A stretch of DNA of 64,000 nucleotides, from positions 36,588,879 to 36,652,878 of the forward strand of contig CM054182.1 of NCBI GenBank assembly GCA_028829895.1. Direction: 5' to 3'. Positions 23,301 to 34,324 of this stretch are shown one piece after another. The position numbers and the translations under genes are program-made. The notes beneath the pieces were generated by a model. It was given only the letters and a program-made list of their open reading frames with translations, was not told the DNA's origin and did not search any database. Position 1 is the first letter of the stretch. Every line of letters begins with the position of its first letter. The stretch is from Sinotaia quadrata. Lineage: Eukaryota > Mollusca > Gastropoda > Architaenioglossa > Viviparidae.

Positions 23301-23745
23301 TTTATACTTGCAACTTGATTTTAGATTTTTATTTGTGGAATTAGATTTTAGACTTTTATTCGTGCAGCTAGATTTTAGAACTGTATTCCAGTAACTAGAT
23401 TTTAGACTTTTATTTGTGCAACTTTATTTTAGATTTTCATTTATCCACTAGATTTTAGACTGATATTCATCTAGATTTTAGAGTTTTATTCGTGCAACTA
23501 GATTTTAGATTTTCATTAATACAGCTAGCTTTTAGACTTTGTTATTAGTATAACCTGATTTTAGACTTGTATTCGTGCAGCTAGATTTTAGATTTGCATT
23601 CGGGAAACTAGATTTTAGACTTTCATTTTTGATGTTATATTTTTTAGATTTTATTTGTGCAAATAGGTTTGTTCATTTATTCTTGCAGCCAGATTTTAGA
23701 ATTCTATTTTTCAGTTTTAGACCTTATCTGTGCAACTAGGTTTTA
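23300..23745 (+). repeat. Diverged tandem array, unit about 28-32 bp
   Basis: Around fourteen imperfect units of the type 'aactagattttagact' plus 'tttattcgtgc'. Strong divergence indicates an older array. Confidence 0.85.
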
Positions 23746-23749
23746 GTTT

Positions 23750-24285
23750 TATAGTTGCATTCAAAATTAAGGAAGAGGCAAAACGCAACTGACAAACTAT
23801 TGTTGCATTCCAAAATAAGGTCGAGGCAAAACACAGACAACTAAGCTATTGTTGCGTTCAAAATTAATGCTGGGGCAAAACACAACTAACTGAACTACTG
23901 TTGCGTTCAAAATTAAGGCCACGGCAAAACTCAATCAACTATTGTTGCGTTTAAAATTAAGTCTGTGGCAAAACACAACTAACCATTGTTGCGTTCAAAT
24001 TCAAAGCCAAGGCAAGACACAACTAACTATTGTTGCTTTCAAAATCAAATTCAAGGATTGACACAAATAGCTATTGTTGCATTCAAATCAAGGTCGAGGC
24101 AAGACATAAAATAATATTATTGCTTTCTGAAACAAGGTCTAAGCAAGACACAACTAATTATTGTTGTGTTCTAAAGCACGGTGGAAGCAAGACACTAATT
24201 TAGCGTCAAGGCACGCTAACTATTGTAGCGTTCTAAAATAAGGTTGAGGCAAGACCACAACTAACCATTGTAGCACTCCAAGACA
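23750..24285 (+). repeat. Diverged tandem array, unit about 45-60 bp
   Basis: Nine or more units share 'attgttgcgttcaaaatta', 'aggccgaggcaaaac' and 'acaactaact'. Confidence 0.88.
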
Positions 24286-24484
24286 AGATCGATGTTGTAG
24301 TCTTATTTGTCAGTAGTAGCTTTTAGTATTGATGTGTTTAAGTACTATCTATCGAGGTAGAGTTTGGTTAATGTTTTGTCTTATCTATGGATGATAGGGT
24401 TTGGCGTTTATGTTTGAGTCTATCTTAAGTAGGGAAAGTGATCCATCACTTAAAATCAATAGCACTTGTATATGAACTCACTCA

Positions 24485-24835
24485 GATAAGTTATATACTT
24501 GAAGTATCAGATCAAAGGCTGTGGACACGAATTTATCAGTTCTGTACTTGAAATATCAGATCAAAGGCTGTCGACACGAATTTATCAGTTCTGTTCTTGA
24601 AATATCAGATCTATAGGAGGTCGACACGAATTTATCAGTTCTGTACTTGAAGTATCAGATCTATAGGAGGTCGACACGAATTTATCAGTTCTGTACTTGA
24701 AGTATCAGATCTATAGGAGGTCGACACGAATTTATCAGTTCTGTTCTTGAAGTATCAGATCTATAGGAGGTCGACACGAATTTATCAGTTCTGTACTTGA
24801 AGTATCAGATCTATAGGAGGTCGACAAATATTCAC
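24485..24835 (+). repeat. Tandem array, unit 50 bp, about seven copies
   Basis: Central units are nearly identical every 50 bp ('ctataggaggtcgacacgaa', 'tttatcagttctgtac', 'ttgaagtatcagat'). The first two units carry a variant segment 'aaaggctgt'. Confidence 0.95.
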
Positions 24836-25009
24836 TCGGTTAAGAATTGACTGTTATTTTCACACTCGATATACGATAAGGAATCTATGTAAATTATTTC
24901 GATGAACTCTGTACATGCCACAGATCAAGAGATGTGTATGAATTCACTCGAAGATGCTTGATACATTTACCAGTAAAGAGTGCCTTTTATTGCAACTTAA
25001 AGTTATATA

Positions 25010-25440
25010 TTATTTCACGTACAGTGTGATTCCAAAGTTCCGTTACCAATAAATAGTGCATTTCAATTGAAACCTGGATATGCATACTTGTACAGTGATC
25101 CAAAAGTCTCGTTACCAGTACATAGTGCATTTAAATTGAAACCTAAAGATGTACATATTTGTACAGTGATCGAAAAGTCTCGTTATCAGTACATAATGAA
25201 TTTCACTTGAAATCTAAATATGTACATACTTATACAGTGTCAGAAAGTTTTTTTTTAACCGGTACATTGTGCATGAAACCTAGATATACATATTTGTACA
25301 TTGATCCAAAATTTTGTTTTGTTTTGCTTTGTTTTTTACCGGTATATTGTGCATGAAATCTAGATATACATATTTGAACAGTGATCCAAATTTTAAAAAA
25401 ATTTTTTTACCAGTACTTAGAGCATTTCAGTTGTAACTGA
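25010..25440 (+). repeat. Diverged tandem array, unit about 60-70 bp
   Basis: Six units share 'tacagtgatccaaaa', 'gttaccagtacatagtgc' and 'attgaaacctaaatatg'. T-runs have expanded in the later copies. Confidence 0.85.
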
Positions 25441-26149
25441 AGTTCAAAAGTTATGCTATCCCCAGTGTGAACACATTTTTTATTATTTTACATTAAAGTC
25501 ATATGACTACCATTTAATTTATTATTTACCTTAATACATACAGTTAACTTTGTTTTGTGAGAGAAGCCTTCACCCAACAAGGCTCGGCTCCGCAAAATGT
25601 CAGAACAAGCAAGGTGTAGAATGACGCGTCACGAAAGATTAAATGAGAAATTGTAGTTACTGTTATTAAACATCAATAAATGTCATTTATATACATCCTA
25701 AATTGAAGTTATATATTCTGAATCAGTGAAAACTATGGAGGTGACAGAACTTTTGGACCTCATTGTATGTATGCATATCTGTATTTATAATTTACGTATG
25801 TTCACATGCAAACCTGTATGTATGTCTGTATTCATCATTCATCATATATTTTACATGCAGGCCAGAATGGATGTTTTTATGGTAACAGCATGCCGTGTAG
25901 CTATGCGACCGGAAGTTTTGTTGTTGTGGTTAGAACTGTGTTGTCGTTTGTGATAGCTTCAAACCTCTAGCCTACCTGGCTTTGTAAATAAAACTTTGTC
26001 AAGGTCTGGCCATAACTTTAATCAGTGTGTTGGGAGGCAGCAGGCTTGCTCCGATTTCAATTTGGGATTGATGGAGGGTAAGGGTTAGAGAGGGAAACTG
26101 TTTAGTGGGTGGGTCAGCCACGATGCCTGATTTTACTCTCGCACGGTTC

Positions 26150-27190
26150 TGAACATGTCTGCACGGTTTTAGTAAAGTCCTAAAACAGTTTTAAACACGT
26201 CTGCAGAGTTTTGGTGAAGTTCTAGCACAGTTTTAAACACGTTTGCAGAGTTTTGGTGAAGTCCTAGCACATTTTAAACACGTCTGGTGTTTTGGTGAAG
26301 TCCTAGCAGTTTTAAACAAGTCTGCAGTGTTTTGGTGAAGTCCTAGCAGTTTTAAACAAGTCTGCAGTGTTTTGGTGAAGTCCTAGCAGTTTTAAACAAG
26401 TCTGCAGTGTTTTGGTGAAGTCCTAGCAGTTTTAAACAAGTCTGCAGTGTTTTGGTGAAGTCCTAGCAGTTTTAAACAAGTCTGCAGTGTTTTGGTGAAG
26501 TCCTAGCAGTTTTAAACAAGTCTGCAGTGTTTTGGTGAAGTCCTAGCAGTTTTAAACAAGTCTGCAGTGTTTTGGTGAAGTCCTAGCAGTTTTAAACAAG
26601 TCTGCAGTGTTTTGGTGAAGTCCTAGCAGTTTTAAACAAGTCTGCAGTGTTTTGGTGAAGTCCTAGCAGTTTTAAACAAGTCTGCAGTGTTTTGGTGAAG
26701 TCCTAGCAGTTTTAAACAAGTCTGCAGTGTTTTGGTGAAGTCCTAGCAGTTTTAAACAAGTCTGCAGTGTTTTGGTGAAGTCCTAGCAGTTTTAAACAAG
26801 TCTGCAGTGTTTTGGTGAAGTCCTAGCAGTTTTAAACAAGTCTGCAGTGTTTTGGTGAAGTCCTAGCAGTTTTAAACAAGTCTGCAGTGTTTTGGTGAAG
26901 TCCTAGCAGTTTTAAACAAGTCTGCAGTGTTTTGGTGAAGTCCTAGCAGTTTTAAACAAGTCTGCAGTGTTTTGGTGAAGTCCTAGCAGTTTTAAACAAG
27001 TCTGCAGTGTTTTGGTGAAGTCCTAGCAGTTTTAAACAAGTCTGCAGTGTTTTGGTGAAGTCCTAGCAGTTTTAAACAAGTCTGCAGTGTTTTGGTGAAG
27101 TCCTAGCAGTTTTAAACAAGTCTGCAGTGTTTTGGTGAAGTCCTAGCAGTTTTAAACAAGTCTGCAGTGTTTTGGTGAAGTCCTAGCAGT
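26150..27190 (+). repeat. 40-bp minisatellite; 22 apparently identical copies
   Basis: From 26301 to 27180 the unit TCCTAGCAGTTTTAAACAAG + TCTGCAGTGTTTTGGTGAAG repeats 22 times with no difference I can see. The 5' flank (26150-26300) holds three to four diverged relatives ('tttaaacacgtctgcag'). Such uniformity indicates very recent expansion or homogenisation. It lies deep in the putative MARCH intron. Confidence 0.97.
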
Positions 27191-27454
27191 GTGGTATAAA
27201 CAATTTGTTGTTACTGTTTGTTACACAGTGTTCATATTCCATCGCTATATATATTTCACTATTAAAAATTAATATTTAGCCCCACTGAATAAAATATATT
27301 TTGAATGTAGTGGTCTAATGCCGACAGTAGTAATTGAAATGATGAAAAGCTGTTTACTTTGCTAAGTTGTTTCTCGGAGGAATGAAGTTACAAACAATAA
27401 TCTCATTTTGCTTCAATTTACTTTTTGTTTTCTGGGTATTGATCCAATTTAGTA

Positions 27455-27685
27455 ACACATTTACAAATAACAATTTAGTAACACATTTACAAATAGCAAT
27501 TTAGTAACACATTTACAAATAACAATTTAGTAACACATTTAAAATAACAATTTAGTAACACATTTACAAGTAACAATTTAGTAACACATTTACAAGTAAT
27601 GATTTAGTAACACATTTACAAATAACAATTTAGTAACACATTTAAAATAACAATTTAGTAACACATTTACAAGTAATGATTTAGA
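27455..27685 (+). repeat. Tandem array, unit about 25 bp, nine copies
   Basis: Units read CAATTTAGTAACACATTTAC plus 'aaata' or 'aagta'. Unit variants alternate, pointing to block duplication. Confidence 0.95.
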
Positions 27686-28044
27686 AAAAAATAATTTACT
27701 ATTGCGATATATTACACAGTGCTCGTTGTTGGTTGAGCATATTACAACTTTTCAATTGCTCTGAGTTTACAGTTTTAAATGAACAAGACTGCCTTTGATA
27801 AGTAGGTCACATAACTCGTACAAGTTTATTAGATTTTCAAGCAAATTATCCCTCACTTTCTCCTATTGTTTCCCCTTGGTAATCGAAAGAATCGAACATT
27901 TGAAACTTTGCTTAAAAGTTTTGCGCAATTAGGCGCACAGCAGTTTGTTACCATATTTAAAAAAATGTATTGTTGAACTGATTATAATCATATCCTTTTG
28001 CCTGCCACAACATCAGACGATATGTCCCGCGGTCTGTGTCGTCG

Positions 28045-28545
28045 GAAAGTTACATGCCTCTAACATGCTCTGTGTTTTATTAATAACCGTGTTGACATAT
28101 AGTATTTTAGTATGGTCTGTATTTTATTTTTAACTGTGTTGAAATAGTCTTGTTGCATGCTCTGTGTTTTGTTTATAATTGTGTTGACATAATTTTGTAG
28201 AATGCGCTATATTTTATTTATAACTGTGCTGACATAATCTTGTAGCATGCGCTATATTTTATTTATAACTGTGTTGACATAGTCTTGTAGAATGATCTAT
28301 GTTTTATTTATAACTGTATTGACATAGTCTAGTAACTTGTTCTCTGTTTTATTATTATAACTGTGTTGACATAGTCTAGTAGAATGATCTATGTTTTATT
28401 TATAGCTGGGTTGTCATAGTCTAGTATCATGCTTTATGTTTTATTTATAGCTGGGTTGACATACAATCTTATAGCATGTTCTATATTTCATTTATAACCG
28501 TATTGACATATAGTCTTATTGCTTGCTCCATGTATCATTTATGTT
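28045..28545 (+). repeat. Tandem array, unit about 57 bp, eight to nine copies
   Basis: Imperfect units share 'gcatgctctgtgttttatt', 'tataactgtgttgacata' and 'gtcttgtag'. Confidence 0.9.
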
Positions 28546-28864
28546 AATAATTTGTTATTTATAATTGACACACAGTCTGATCATATAAAGGGAAAGATAC
28601 GCCGGTCAGCAAACTTAACGAATTACTATTACTAACTCACACAGTCCAGTACTTGCTTAGACTGACACTTAATTTCATTAGTTGAAAGAATCGTCAATTT
28701 AATGGCAAAGGTAGACCCGATCAGTGTAAATTTCACTTTCATTTAAATCAGTGAAAACCTTCGCGTTAATAACAGGTTTTGAATCAAAAACTTTTTGTGA
28801 AAAATCACGGAATGAATTAGTTTTGTATACTCTCACATAGTACACTGATATTGGTGGTAGTCCT

Positions 28865-29450
28865 AACTTTGTCTCCAACGCTCTCCTTTGTACTCTAAGT
28901 TGTCTCCAACGCTCTCCGTTGTACTCTAAGGCTGTCTCCAACGCTCTCCTTTGTACTCTAAGGCTGTCTCCAACGCTCTCCTTTGTACTCTAAGGCTGTC
29001 TCCAACGCTCTCCTTCGTACTCTAAGGCTGTCTCCAAAGCTCTCATTTGCACTGCTATCACTGTCTCCAACGCGCTCATTTTCATTTCTAACACTGTCTT
29101 CAGTGCTCTCATTTGCACTGCTAACATTCTCTTCAAGACTCGTTTGTACTTAAGTTTGTTGTTGTTACATTAAACTTTTTTCGGCTGTTTGTACACTAAA
29201 GTTTTCTTCAAGGTTTTCATTATTACTTTTAAAGCTGCCTCACTGGTTATCGTTTGTACTCCTAAAGCTGTCTCCAAAATTTTCTCTCATATTTATAAAA
29301 CTGTCTTCAAGGCTCTCTTTGTACTTTAAAGCTGTCTTCAAGGCTTAACTATTTATGACAGTCTTCAAGGTCTCTTTGCACTCCAAAGTTGTCCTCAAGG
29401 CTCTTTGCACTCGATAGCTGTCCTCAAGGCTCTTGTTTGTGCACTACTTC
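28865..29450 (+). repeat. Diverged tandem array, unit about 31-33 bp
   Basis: Five near-identical units at 28870-29040 ('ctgtctccaacgctctcct', 'ttgtactctaagg') grade into diverged copies up to 29450 ('gctgtcttcaaggctct'). Confidence 0.9.
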
Positions 29451-29834
29451 TAAGTCACGAATTGTTAGGATGTTTGTTAACACGTGGCTATGTTCCAGGT
29501 TTTGATAATTCCCAGTAGTTCTTAATCGCATTAACTATGTGTTTTTTCCTCCAAAACTTCTTTTAAGTTACATACTTACGACTGTTTACTTATTTTAGTT
29601 TATTATCAATTACAGGTAGGAAAAGATGACAGTGAATAGACGTTTTAAAAGGGAAGCTGGGGCATTCGTGAAATGGAATAATCGTTTTACTGCTTATCGC
29701 ATTAATTAACCATTTCTACTCAGAACGTGTAAGATTATAATTATTGACATTATTTCTTTTAAAGTGCTTTGTAAAGCTCTCCTTTCCATTCCCTACCCAC
29801 AACGCTCCCCTTGATCTTTAGAGAGTTTTACAAG

Positions 29835-30215
29835 TAGGGAATACACTGTGAGTTGACTTTTGAACTTAAAAGTAGTAGAAGTATGGAATATACTGTGAGT
29901 TGACGTTTGAACTTAAAAGTAGTAGAAGTATGGACTATACTGTGAGTTGTTTGAACTTAAAAGTAGTAGAAGTATGGAATATACTGTGAGTTCACTTTTG
30001 AACTTAAAAGTAGTATGGAATATACTGTGAGTTCACTTTTGAACTTAAAAGTAGTAGAAGTATGGAATATACTGTGAGTTCACTTTTGAACTTAAAAGTT
30101 TCAGAAGCATGGAATATACTGTGAGTATACTTTTGAACTTAAAAGTAGTAGAAGTACTGAATATACTGTGAGTTCACTTTTGAATTTAAAAGTTTCAGAA
30201 GTATGGAATAGGCGG
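29835..30215 (+). repeat. Tandem array, unit about 47 bp, just upstream of the RING-CH exon
   Basis: Eight units contain 'gtatggaatatactgtgag', 'ttcacttttgaacttaaaag' and 'tagtagaa'. The array ends about 180 bp before the splice acceptor of the secure MARCH exon. Confidence 0.94.
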
Positions 30216-30396
30216 CGATTCTCCCTCACCAGGTCTACCTTGAATTTTATGAGACAGTTTTTTAAAAGTACAGAATAGACCGTGAGTTAGATTTATGATG
30301 GGATTTGTGCGCATGCTAAGGGAAACAATCCTTATAGGCATTACGGCGGTATCCCCAATGAACAGGACATCTTATAGGGAATCTTTTATGTTGCAG

Positions 30397-30684
30397 GAAA
30401 CAAGTTTTGACGGAAATACGACTGGTGCCCCCAAAATTCGATGCGAGTCCAAGATGTCCACTCTTTCCGATATGATGGACATCTGCCGTATCTGCCATTG
30501 CGAGGCTGAGGAGGACAACCAACTTATCTCCCCTTGTCTCTGCATGGGGTCACTGAAGTATGTGCATATGCGGTGCCTGCAGAAGTGGATCAAGAGTTCC
30601 GAGAAATTTTCACAGAAGAAAATCTCCTGCGAGCTCTGCAAATATGACTTCAACGTGTCTAATAAGACGAAACCTATTACACAG
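30397..30684 (+). CDS. MARCHF8: RING-CH exon of MARCH1/8-like membrane E3 ubiquitin ligase
   Basis: This 96-codon exon follows the acceptor TTTTATGTTGCAG and ends ACACAG|GTAGAC, phase 0 at both ends. It encodes a C4HC3 RING-CH (RINGv) finger with ligands C63, C66, C80, C82, H90, C93, C111 and C114 (numbering from the tentative exon-1 Met), including 'DICRICHCEAEEDN', 'ISPCLCMGSLKYVH', 'CLQKWIKSS' and 'CELCKYDF', the diagnostic MARCH1/8 pattern. RING-CH recruits E2 enzymes so that MARCH1/8 ubiquitinate membrane proteins for lysosomal turnover (family knowledge). Oddity: between 'KSS' and 'CELC' there are nine residues, versus four in the human proteins as I recall them. The open frame extends upstream to 30295, but that part lies before the acceptor and shows no homology. 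MARCH1 and MARCH8 cannot be told apart; invertebrates usually have one ancestor-like copy. Confidence 0.93.
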
Positions 30685-30759
30685 GTAGACAACTCACCTT
30701 TGGTCGCTAGCACTTAACAATCAACCATGACACAACAATTAAATTCACAAATATAGACG

Positions 30760-30915
30760 TTTTTCCATAGAGTCAGTCACAAATATACACCTTTCCTTTG
30801 AGTTAGTCACAAATACAGACTTTCTTTAAAATCATTCACAGCAAAGACTGTCTTTAAAGCCAATATAGACATTTCTTTAAATACATATTGTCTTTAGAGT
30901 CAATCAGTCTTTCCT
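30760..30915 (+). repeat. Diverged tandem array, unit about 35 bp
   Basis: About five units of the type 'agtcagtcacaaatatagac' and 'tttctttaa'. Unit 3 onward is shortened. Confidence 0.65.
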
Positions 30916-31494
30916 TAAAAGACAGAAAATTGTCAGCTTGAGGTATATAATGACTGGTAGGGTGTGAGGTACTTGTATGACATTGGGATATTTTGGGTTT
31001 CATTACATTTGTAACTTGAAGTTATTTGTTAGCCATTAAAATCATAATAATACATCGTGCAGTATTTAAATGTAGAATGTGATGTATGCTTTATTTACGC
31101 TGTCTGATTATTTCCCCTGAAGAGAAAAAAAACACCTCAGTATTGTGTGCTCACTGTGACATGTTGAGGTACATGCGAATTAAATGAATTAAGAAGTTAC
31201 AATGCTTTAACTGAACCATACAATTTAGCTACTCTGCGGTTTTAGCTCAGATATTTACAGTTAAATTCTTTTTGTATCTGAGAGTGGTTTTGTTTAAGTC
31301 GTTTGATTATTTTACCATACAGTTTGAGACTGTCTGTGTGATTTTAGTTATATGCTTACAGCTAAATTTAATCATATCTGAGAATGCTTACTTGTTTATT
31401 TTACCTTACTTTTGGTTACTCGTAATTTTAACTTAGAGGTTTACAGCTAAGTTGGTTGGTTGGGTGTTCTAGATTTGAATTAGATTAAGACATT

Positions 31495-31850
31495 CTGGTT
31501 TGCAAGGCATTCCAGTATCGAAATAGATTAAGGCATTCCAATATCGAAATAGATTAAGGCATTCTAGAAAAAAGACTAGACTAGTATTCTAGCCAAGATA
31601 AGTCTAATGATTTTTGACAAAACAAAATTAAAACATTCTAAACAAGACTGGGCAATGGTACTGTAAAACACACACTAGCCTTAGGCTTTCAGGACAAGGC
31701 TAGTCTAAAAGTTTTTATACTCGAGCTAAAGGTATTCTAAATTAATGTATTCTAGACATGACTAGACCAGGTATTCTCAGCAAGACCAGACTAAGACTTT
31801 CTAATTGTAGACTAGACTAAACGCATTCTAGATCTGAGCTAGATTAAAGG
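31495..31850 (+). repeat. Diverged short repeats of a 'gactaga.taa.gcattcta' motif
   Basis: About eleven copies of roughly 27-35 bp share 'gactagactaa', 'gcattctag' and 'aagac'. It stops just before the acceptor of the third exon. Confidence 0.7.
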
Positions 31851-31886
31851 TGAACACTTATGACGTCAATGTACGTGTGTGCGCAG

Positions 31887-32273
31887 TGGGAAGGCCTGGA
31901 CATGTCCAAAGCTGAGCGACGCAAGATCATCTCCTATCTCATCTTCACGCTTATCACCCTCGCCTGCATCATCTGGTCCGTCCACGAGCTCATCAACGGC
32001 ACTGCAAAAGACGTCGCCAATGGCAACCTGAACTGGTCCTTCTGGATCACGATGGTGGTGGTGACTGTGGGCGTCATTGGTGCCAGCGCCTTCATGTACA
32101 TCCAGTGCAAACTGTACATCAAACTCATCTCCAGGTGGCGCTCCTACAACAAAGTGCTGCACATAGAGAACATCCCCAGCTCAGAGGAGTTCCGCAAGAG
32201 CGCCTTGGAAAAGATCAAGGCCAAGGTCGAAGCGGACAGTGAGGGGGGTAGGAACTCTGATGCTACTGTTTGA
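31887..32273 (+). CDS. MARCHF8: Transmembrane exon (terminal) of MARCH1/8-like E3 ligase
   Basis: After GTGTGCGCAG, 128 codons and TGA complete a protein of about 257 residues (vertebrate MARCH1/8: about 270-290). It starts with the second half of the DIRT region (WEGLDMSKAERRK), then membrane segment 1 (about 143-165, 'IISYLIFTLITLACIIWSV'), a short loop, membrane segment 2 (about 183-207, 'TMVVVTVGVIGASAFMYIQC'), and a cytosolic tail with YNKV (216-219), a YxxPhi sorting motif at the same place as YNRV in the human proteins. Codons are strikingly G/C-ending compared with the AT-rich surroundings, consistent with a real, expressed gene. The ATG at 31860 lies in the intron and is not the start. 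Both termini should face the cytosol; family members act in endosomes and at the plasma membrane. Confidence 0.93.
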   Translation, partial: WEGLDMSKAERRKIISYLIFTLITLACIIWSVHELINGTAKDVANGNLNWSFWITMVVVTVGVIGASAFMYIQCKLYIKLISRWRSYNKVLHIENIPSSEEFRKSALEKIKAKVEADSEGGRNSDATV

Positions 32274-32274
32274 A

Positions 32275-32550
32275 GGAGAATACCGTCAATCTGGGAGTGT
32301 TGCTACAGTTTGTAGAAGTGCTTAGTCACTCTGGGAGTGTTGCTACTGTTTGAAGGAGTGCCACTTACTATGGGAGTGAGTGCTGCTACTGTTTGTAGGA
32401 GTGACAGTCGCTCTGGGAGTGCTGCTACTGTTTGTAGGAGTACCAGTCGCTCTGGGAGTGCTGCGGCTATTTGATGGAGAGTTGCAGTAACTCTAGGAGC
32501 TCTGCTGCTTTTTGATGGAGTACCAGTCACTCTGGGAATGGGTCGCATTC
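32275..32550 (+). repeat. 39-bp minisatellite starting at the MARCH stop codon
   Basis: About seven imperfect units contain 'ctctgggagtgctgctac', 'tgtttgtaggagt' and 'accagtc'. The array starts with codons around the stop ('tctgatgctactgtttga'), so the unit seems partly derived from the end of the coding sequence itself. Confidence 0.9.
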
Positions 32551-33467
32551 ATGGCTTCGCTGATGTTTTCTCGTTTTGTTTTCTGCGTGCCACCATTTCA
32601 TTGTGGATTAAGGTATTGAGGTTTGTGTGTGTGTGGAAGATAGGAGTTTCTTGAGGAAAGCTAGTTGATGAGACTTATTTAAATTTTCGTCTCCAAATCT
32701 TTTCATTGGGTGCACATCCCCTTGAAATTTCAATATTTTCTTTTAAAATCCTGTTTTGAGCGGTGCTAATTGGAAAGAGAAGCTCACAAAAAATATATTG
32801 ATATATTTTTTCTGGACAGCAATAATTTGTTGAGCTTCATTTTTGCGATTATTATTTAATTTTTAACGAGATGTGACTGCAACTGGAAAACAAGAAATCG
32901 TGCCTTTAAAAAAATGTTCTTGGCAACGCTTTGAATAACGAAGGACAAAACTATTATTGACTGTTTGAAAGTGGAAAAGTCATTCTTGGATTTTGATGTT
33001 ACACAAGAAAGGATGTAAAAACAATTTCATGATTTTTTTTCCTTCTTTTATAAACTGGTTTCTTTAATTCTGGAACCAACAGTTGTTTAGTACACTTTGA
33101 ACAAGGGCGTTTAATAGATGAGGAAGCCTTTACATGTATATTAGAATATATTTTCAAATTTTCGAGTTTGTTGCCCAAGAGATGAAGACACCATGTCTTG
33201 CCTCTGGCTGGTTTTGGTTGTATTTTAGGATATACTGTTGAATACAGTTTGGCTATATTTAAGGTGTTCTGTAGAGTACAGTTTGGCTATATTTTAGACA
33301 ATATACAATATAATTTGTCGTATCTGATGAACAGCAGATCTCAGAGTTTGTAAGTTTAAGCGTCAACCTAACAATGTTTAAAAAGGAATTTTTGAAACAA
33401 ATGTTACATATTTTGTTTTTATGCATCATGTAATATATTTTTTAATTGAAAGAAGTATTGTATTTTA

Positions 33468-33525
33468 ATCAATCAATCAATCAGTCAGTCAGTCAGTCGG
33501 TCAATCAATCAATCAATCAATTAAC
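33468..33525. repeat. Tetranucleotide microsatellite (AATC/AGTC)n
   Basis: Runs of CAAT and CAGT tetranucleotides inside the probable 3' UTR. Confidence 0.93.
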
Positions 33526-33585
33526 ATAAATCTTTCAATCGACCAGCGAATGTTTAATATAAATGAAACAAGTTTGAGACAATAG

Positions 33586-33612
33586 AATAAAATCTTCTAA
33601 AATATGAATAAA
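33586..33612 (+). terminator. Candidate polyadenylation signals
   Basis: Two AATAAA hexamers (33586-33591 and 33607-33612) lie about 1.3 kb after the MARCH stop codon and are the first downstream of it that I can find. Confidence 0.45.
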
Positions 33613-34114
33613 ATGCAAGCTGAACGAGTTGTCGCCATTTCTTTACATGCACTCCCTTTAAACCTATATTACAGTCACAAATTTATCCAATGGCGTTTTG
33701 GTGTATAAATTTGGTTTTGAAATATTAGGCAAGCATAATATTTTTTGACATTTAAAAAAAATGTTTCCGTTTCCGTTTTGTTCACAAGGTAAAATAATAA
33801 GCTCTCCTACTGACTGCTTTTTCCTGCTTTAGGATAGTAACAATTAGCCGTCAGAATTTATTTATCGGTCCTGTTCGCTAGATTACGACTCTTCCAAATA
33901 TTATGTTTGCTGTTTTATACTGCATTTTGTATTCCTTCTGTCGGAAAGTCATTCAGTGTAAGCCTCAAAGAATGCAAGAACTGGACTAGAATGTTAAAAA
34001 ATTAAATTAAAAACGAGGTGTGCTTGAGGAAGAGGACGAAAGAAAAAATAGAGCTTTAACTTTTGTAATCGCAGCCGATATGCCAGACAGAATTAAAATG
34101 TTAGCCATTGTCAG

Positions 34115-34240
34115 TTTACAGTTAAGAGGCCCATAGCTTACACCTGGAAAGAAATATTAGCCATTGTCGTGGTGTACAGTTAAGAGAAACAGCCCATAGC
34201 TTACACCTGGAAAGAAATATTAGCCATAGTCCTGGTTTAC
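34115..34240 (+). repeat. Tandem repeat, unit about 58 bp, two copies and more
   Basis: Units share 'cccatagcttacacctgg' and 'aaagaaatattagccat'. Confidence 0.85.
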
Positions 34241-34324
34241 TTCTACCGACAGTCGTAACCATAAATGTGATCGATAGCTCTGGTGAGTAGTCATAAATAA
34301 GGCTAATAATCTTAGTCATGCCTA

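Larger units (their letters stand above)
13097..30396 (+). other. Putative intron 1 of the MARCH1/8-like gene
   Basis: If exon 1 is right, this 17.3-kb intron runs from GTACGT to the acceptor TTTTATGTTGCAG. It is filled by at least twenty separate tandem arrays and a few transposon remnants, listed individually. I searched for further phase-0 exons with domain content and found none. Unique spacers (for example 13500-13880, 19400-20000 and 20260-21540) show nothing I can name. Confidence 0.45.
30685..31886 (+). other. Phase-0 intron of the MARCH1/8-like gene
   Basis: GTAGAC donor to GTGTGCGCAG acceptor, 1202 bp. Joining the flanking exons gives 'TKPITQ|WEGLDMSKAERRK', which follows the family pattern K-P-x3-W-E-x-L-x-M-x3-E-R-R-K exactly, so the splice sites are well supported. 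The intron is mostly diverged short repeats (30760-30915 and 31500-31850) with unique AT-rich sequence between. Confidence 0.88.
32274..33635 (+). other. Probable 3' UTR of the MARCH1/8-like gene
   Basis: No splice site is needed after the stop. The first AATAAA hexamers in the right place are at 33586-33591 and 33607-33612, followed by a GT-containing stretch, so cleavage near 33625-33635 is plausible. The first 270 bp consist of a minisatellite. The transcript end is inferred, not shown. Confidence 0.5.

Noticed and set aside
30295..30396. Upstream part of the RING-CH open frame as coding
   Set aside because: A clear acceptor (TTTTATGTTGCAG) ends at 30396, and the upstream residues show no similarity to MARCH proteins. 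It cannot be fully excluded as an alternative start.
31860..31886. ATG at 31860 as start of a separate gene
   Set aside because: The homology begins at W130 right after the AG at 31885-31886, and joining to the RING-CH exon restores the family sequence; the bases before are intron.
32262..32273. C-terminal DATV as a PDZ ligand
   Set aside because: The class I pattern needs Ser/Thr at position -2; here it is Ala.
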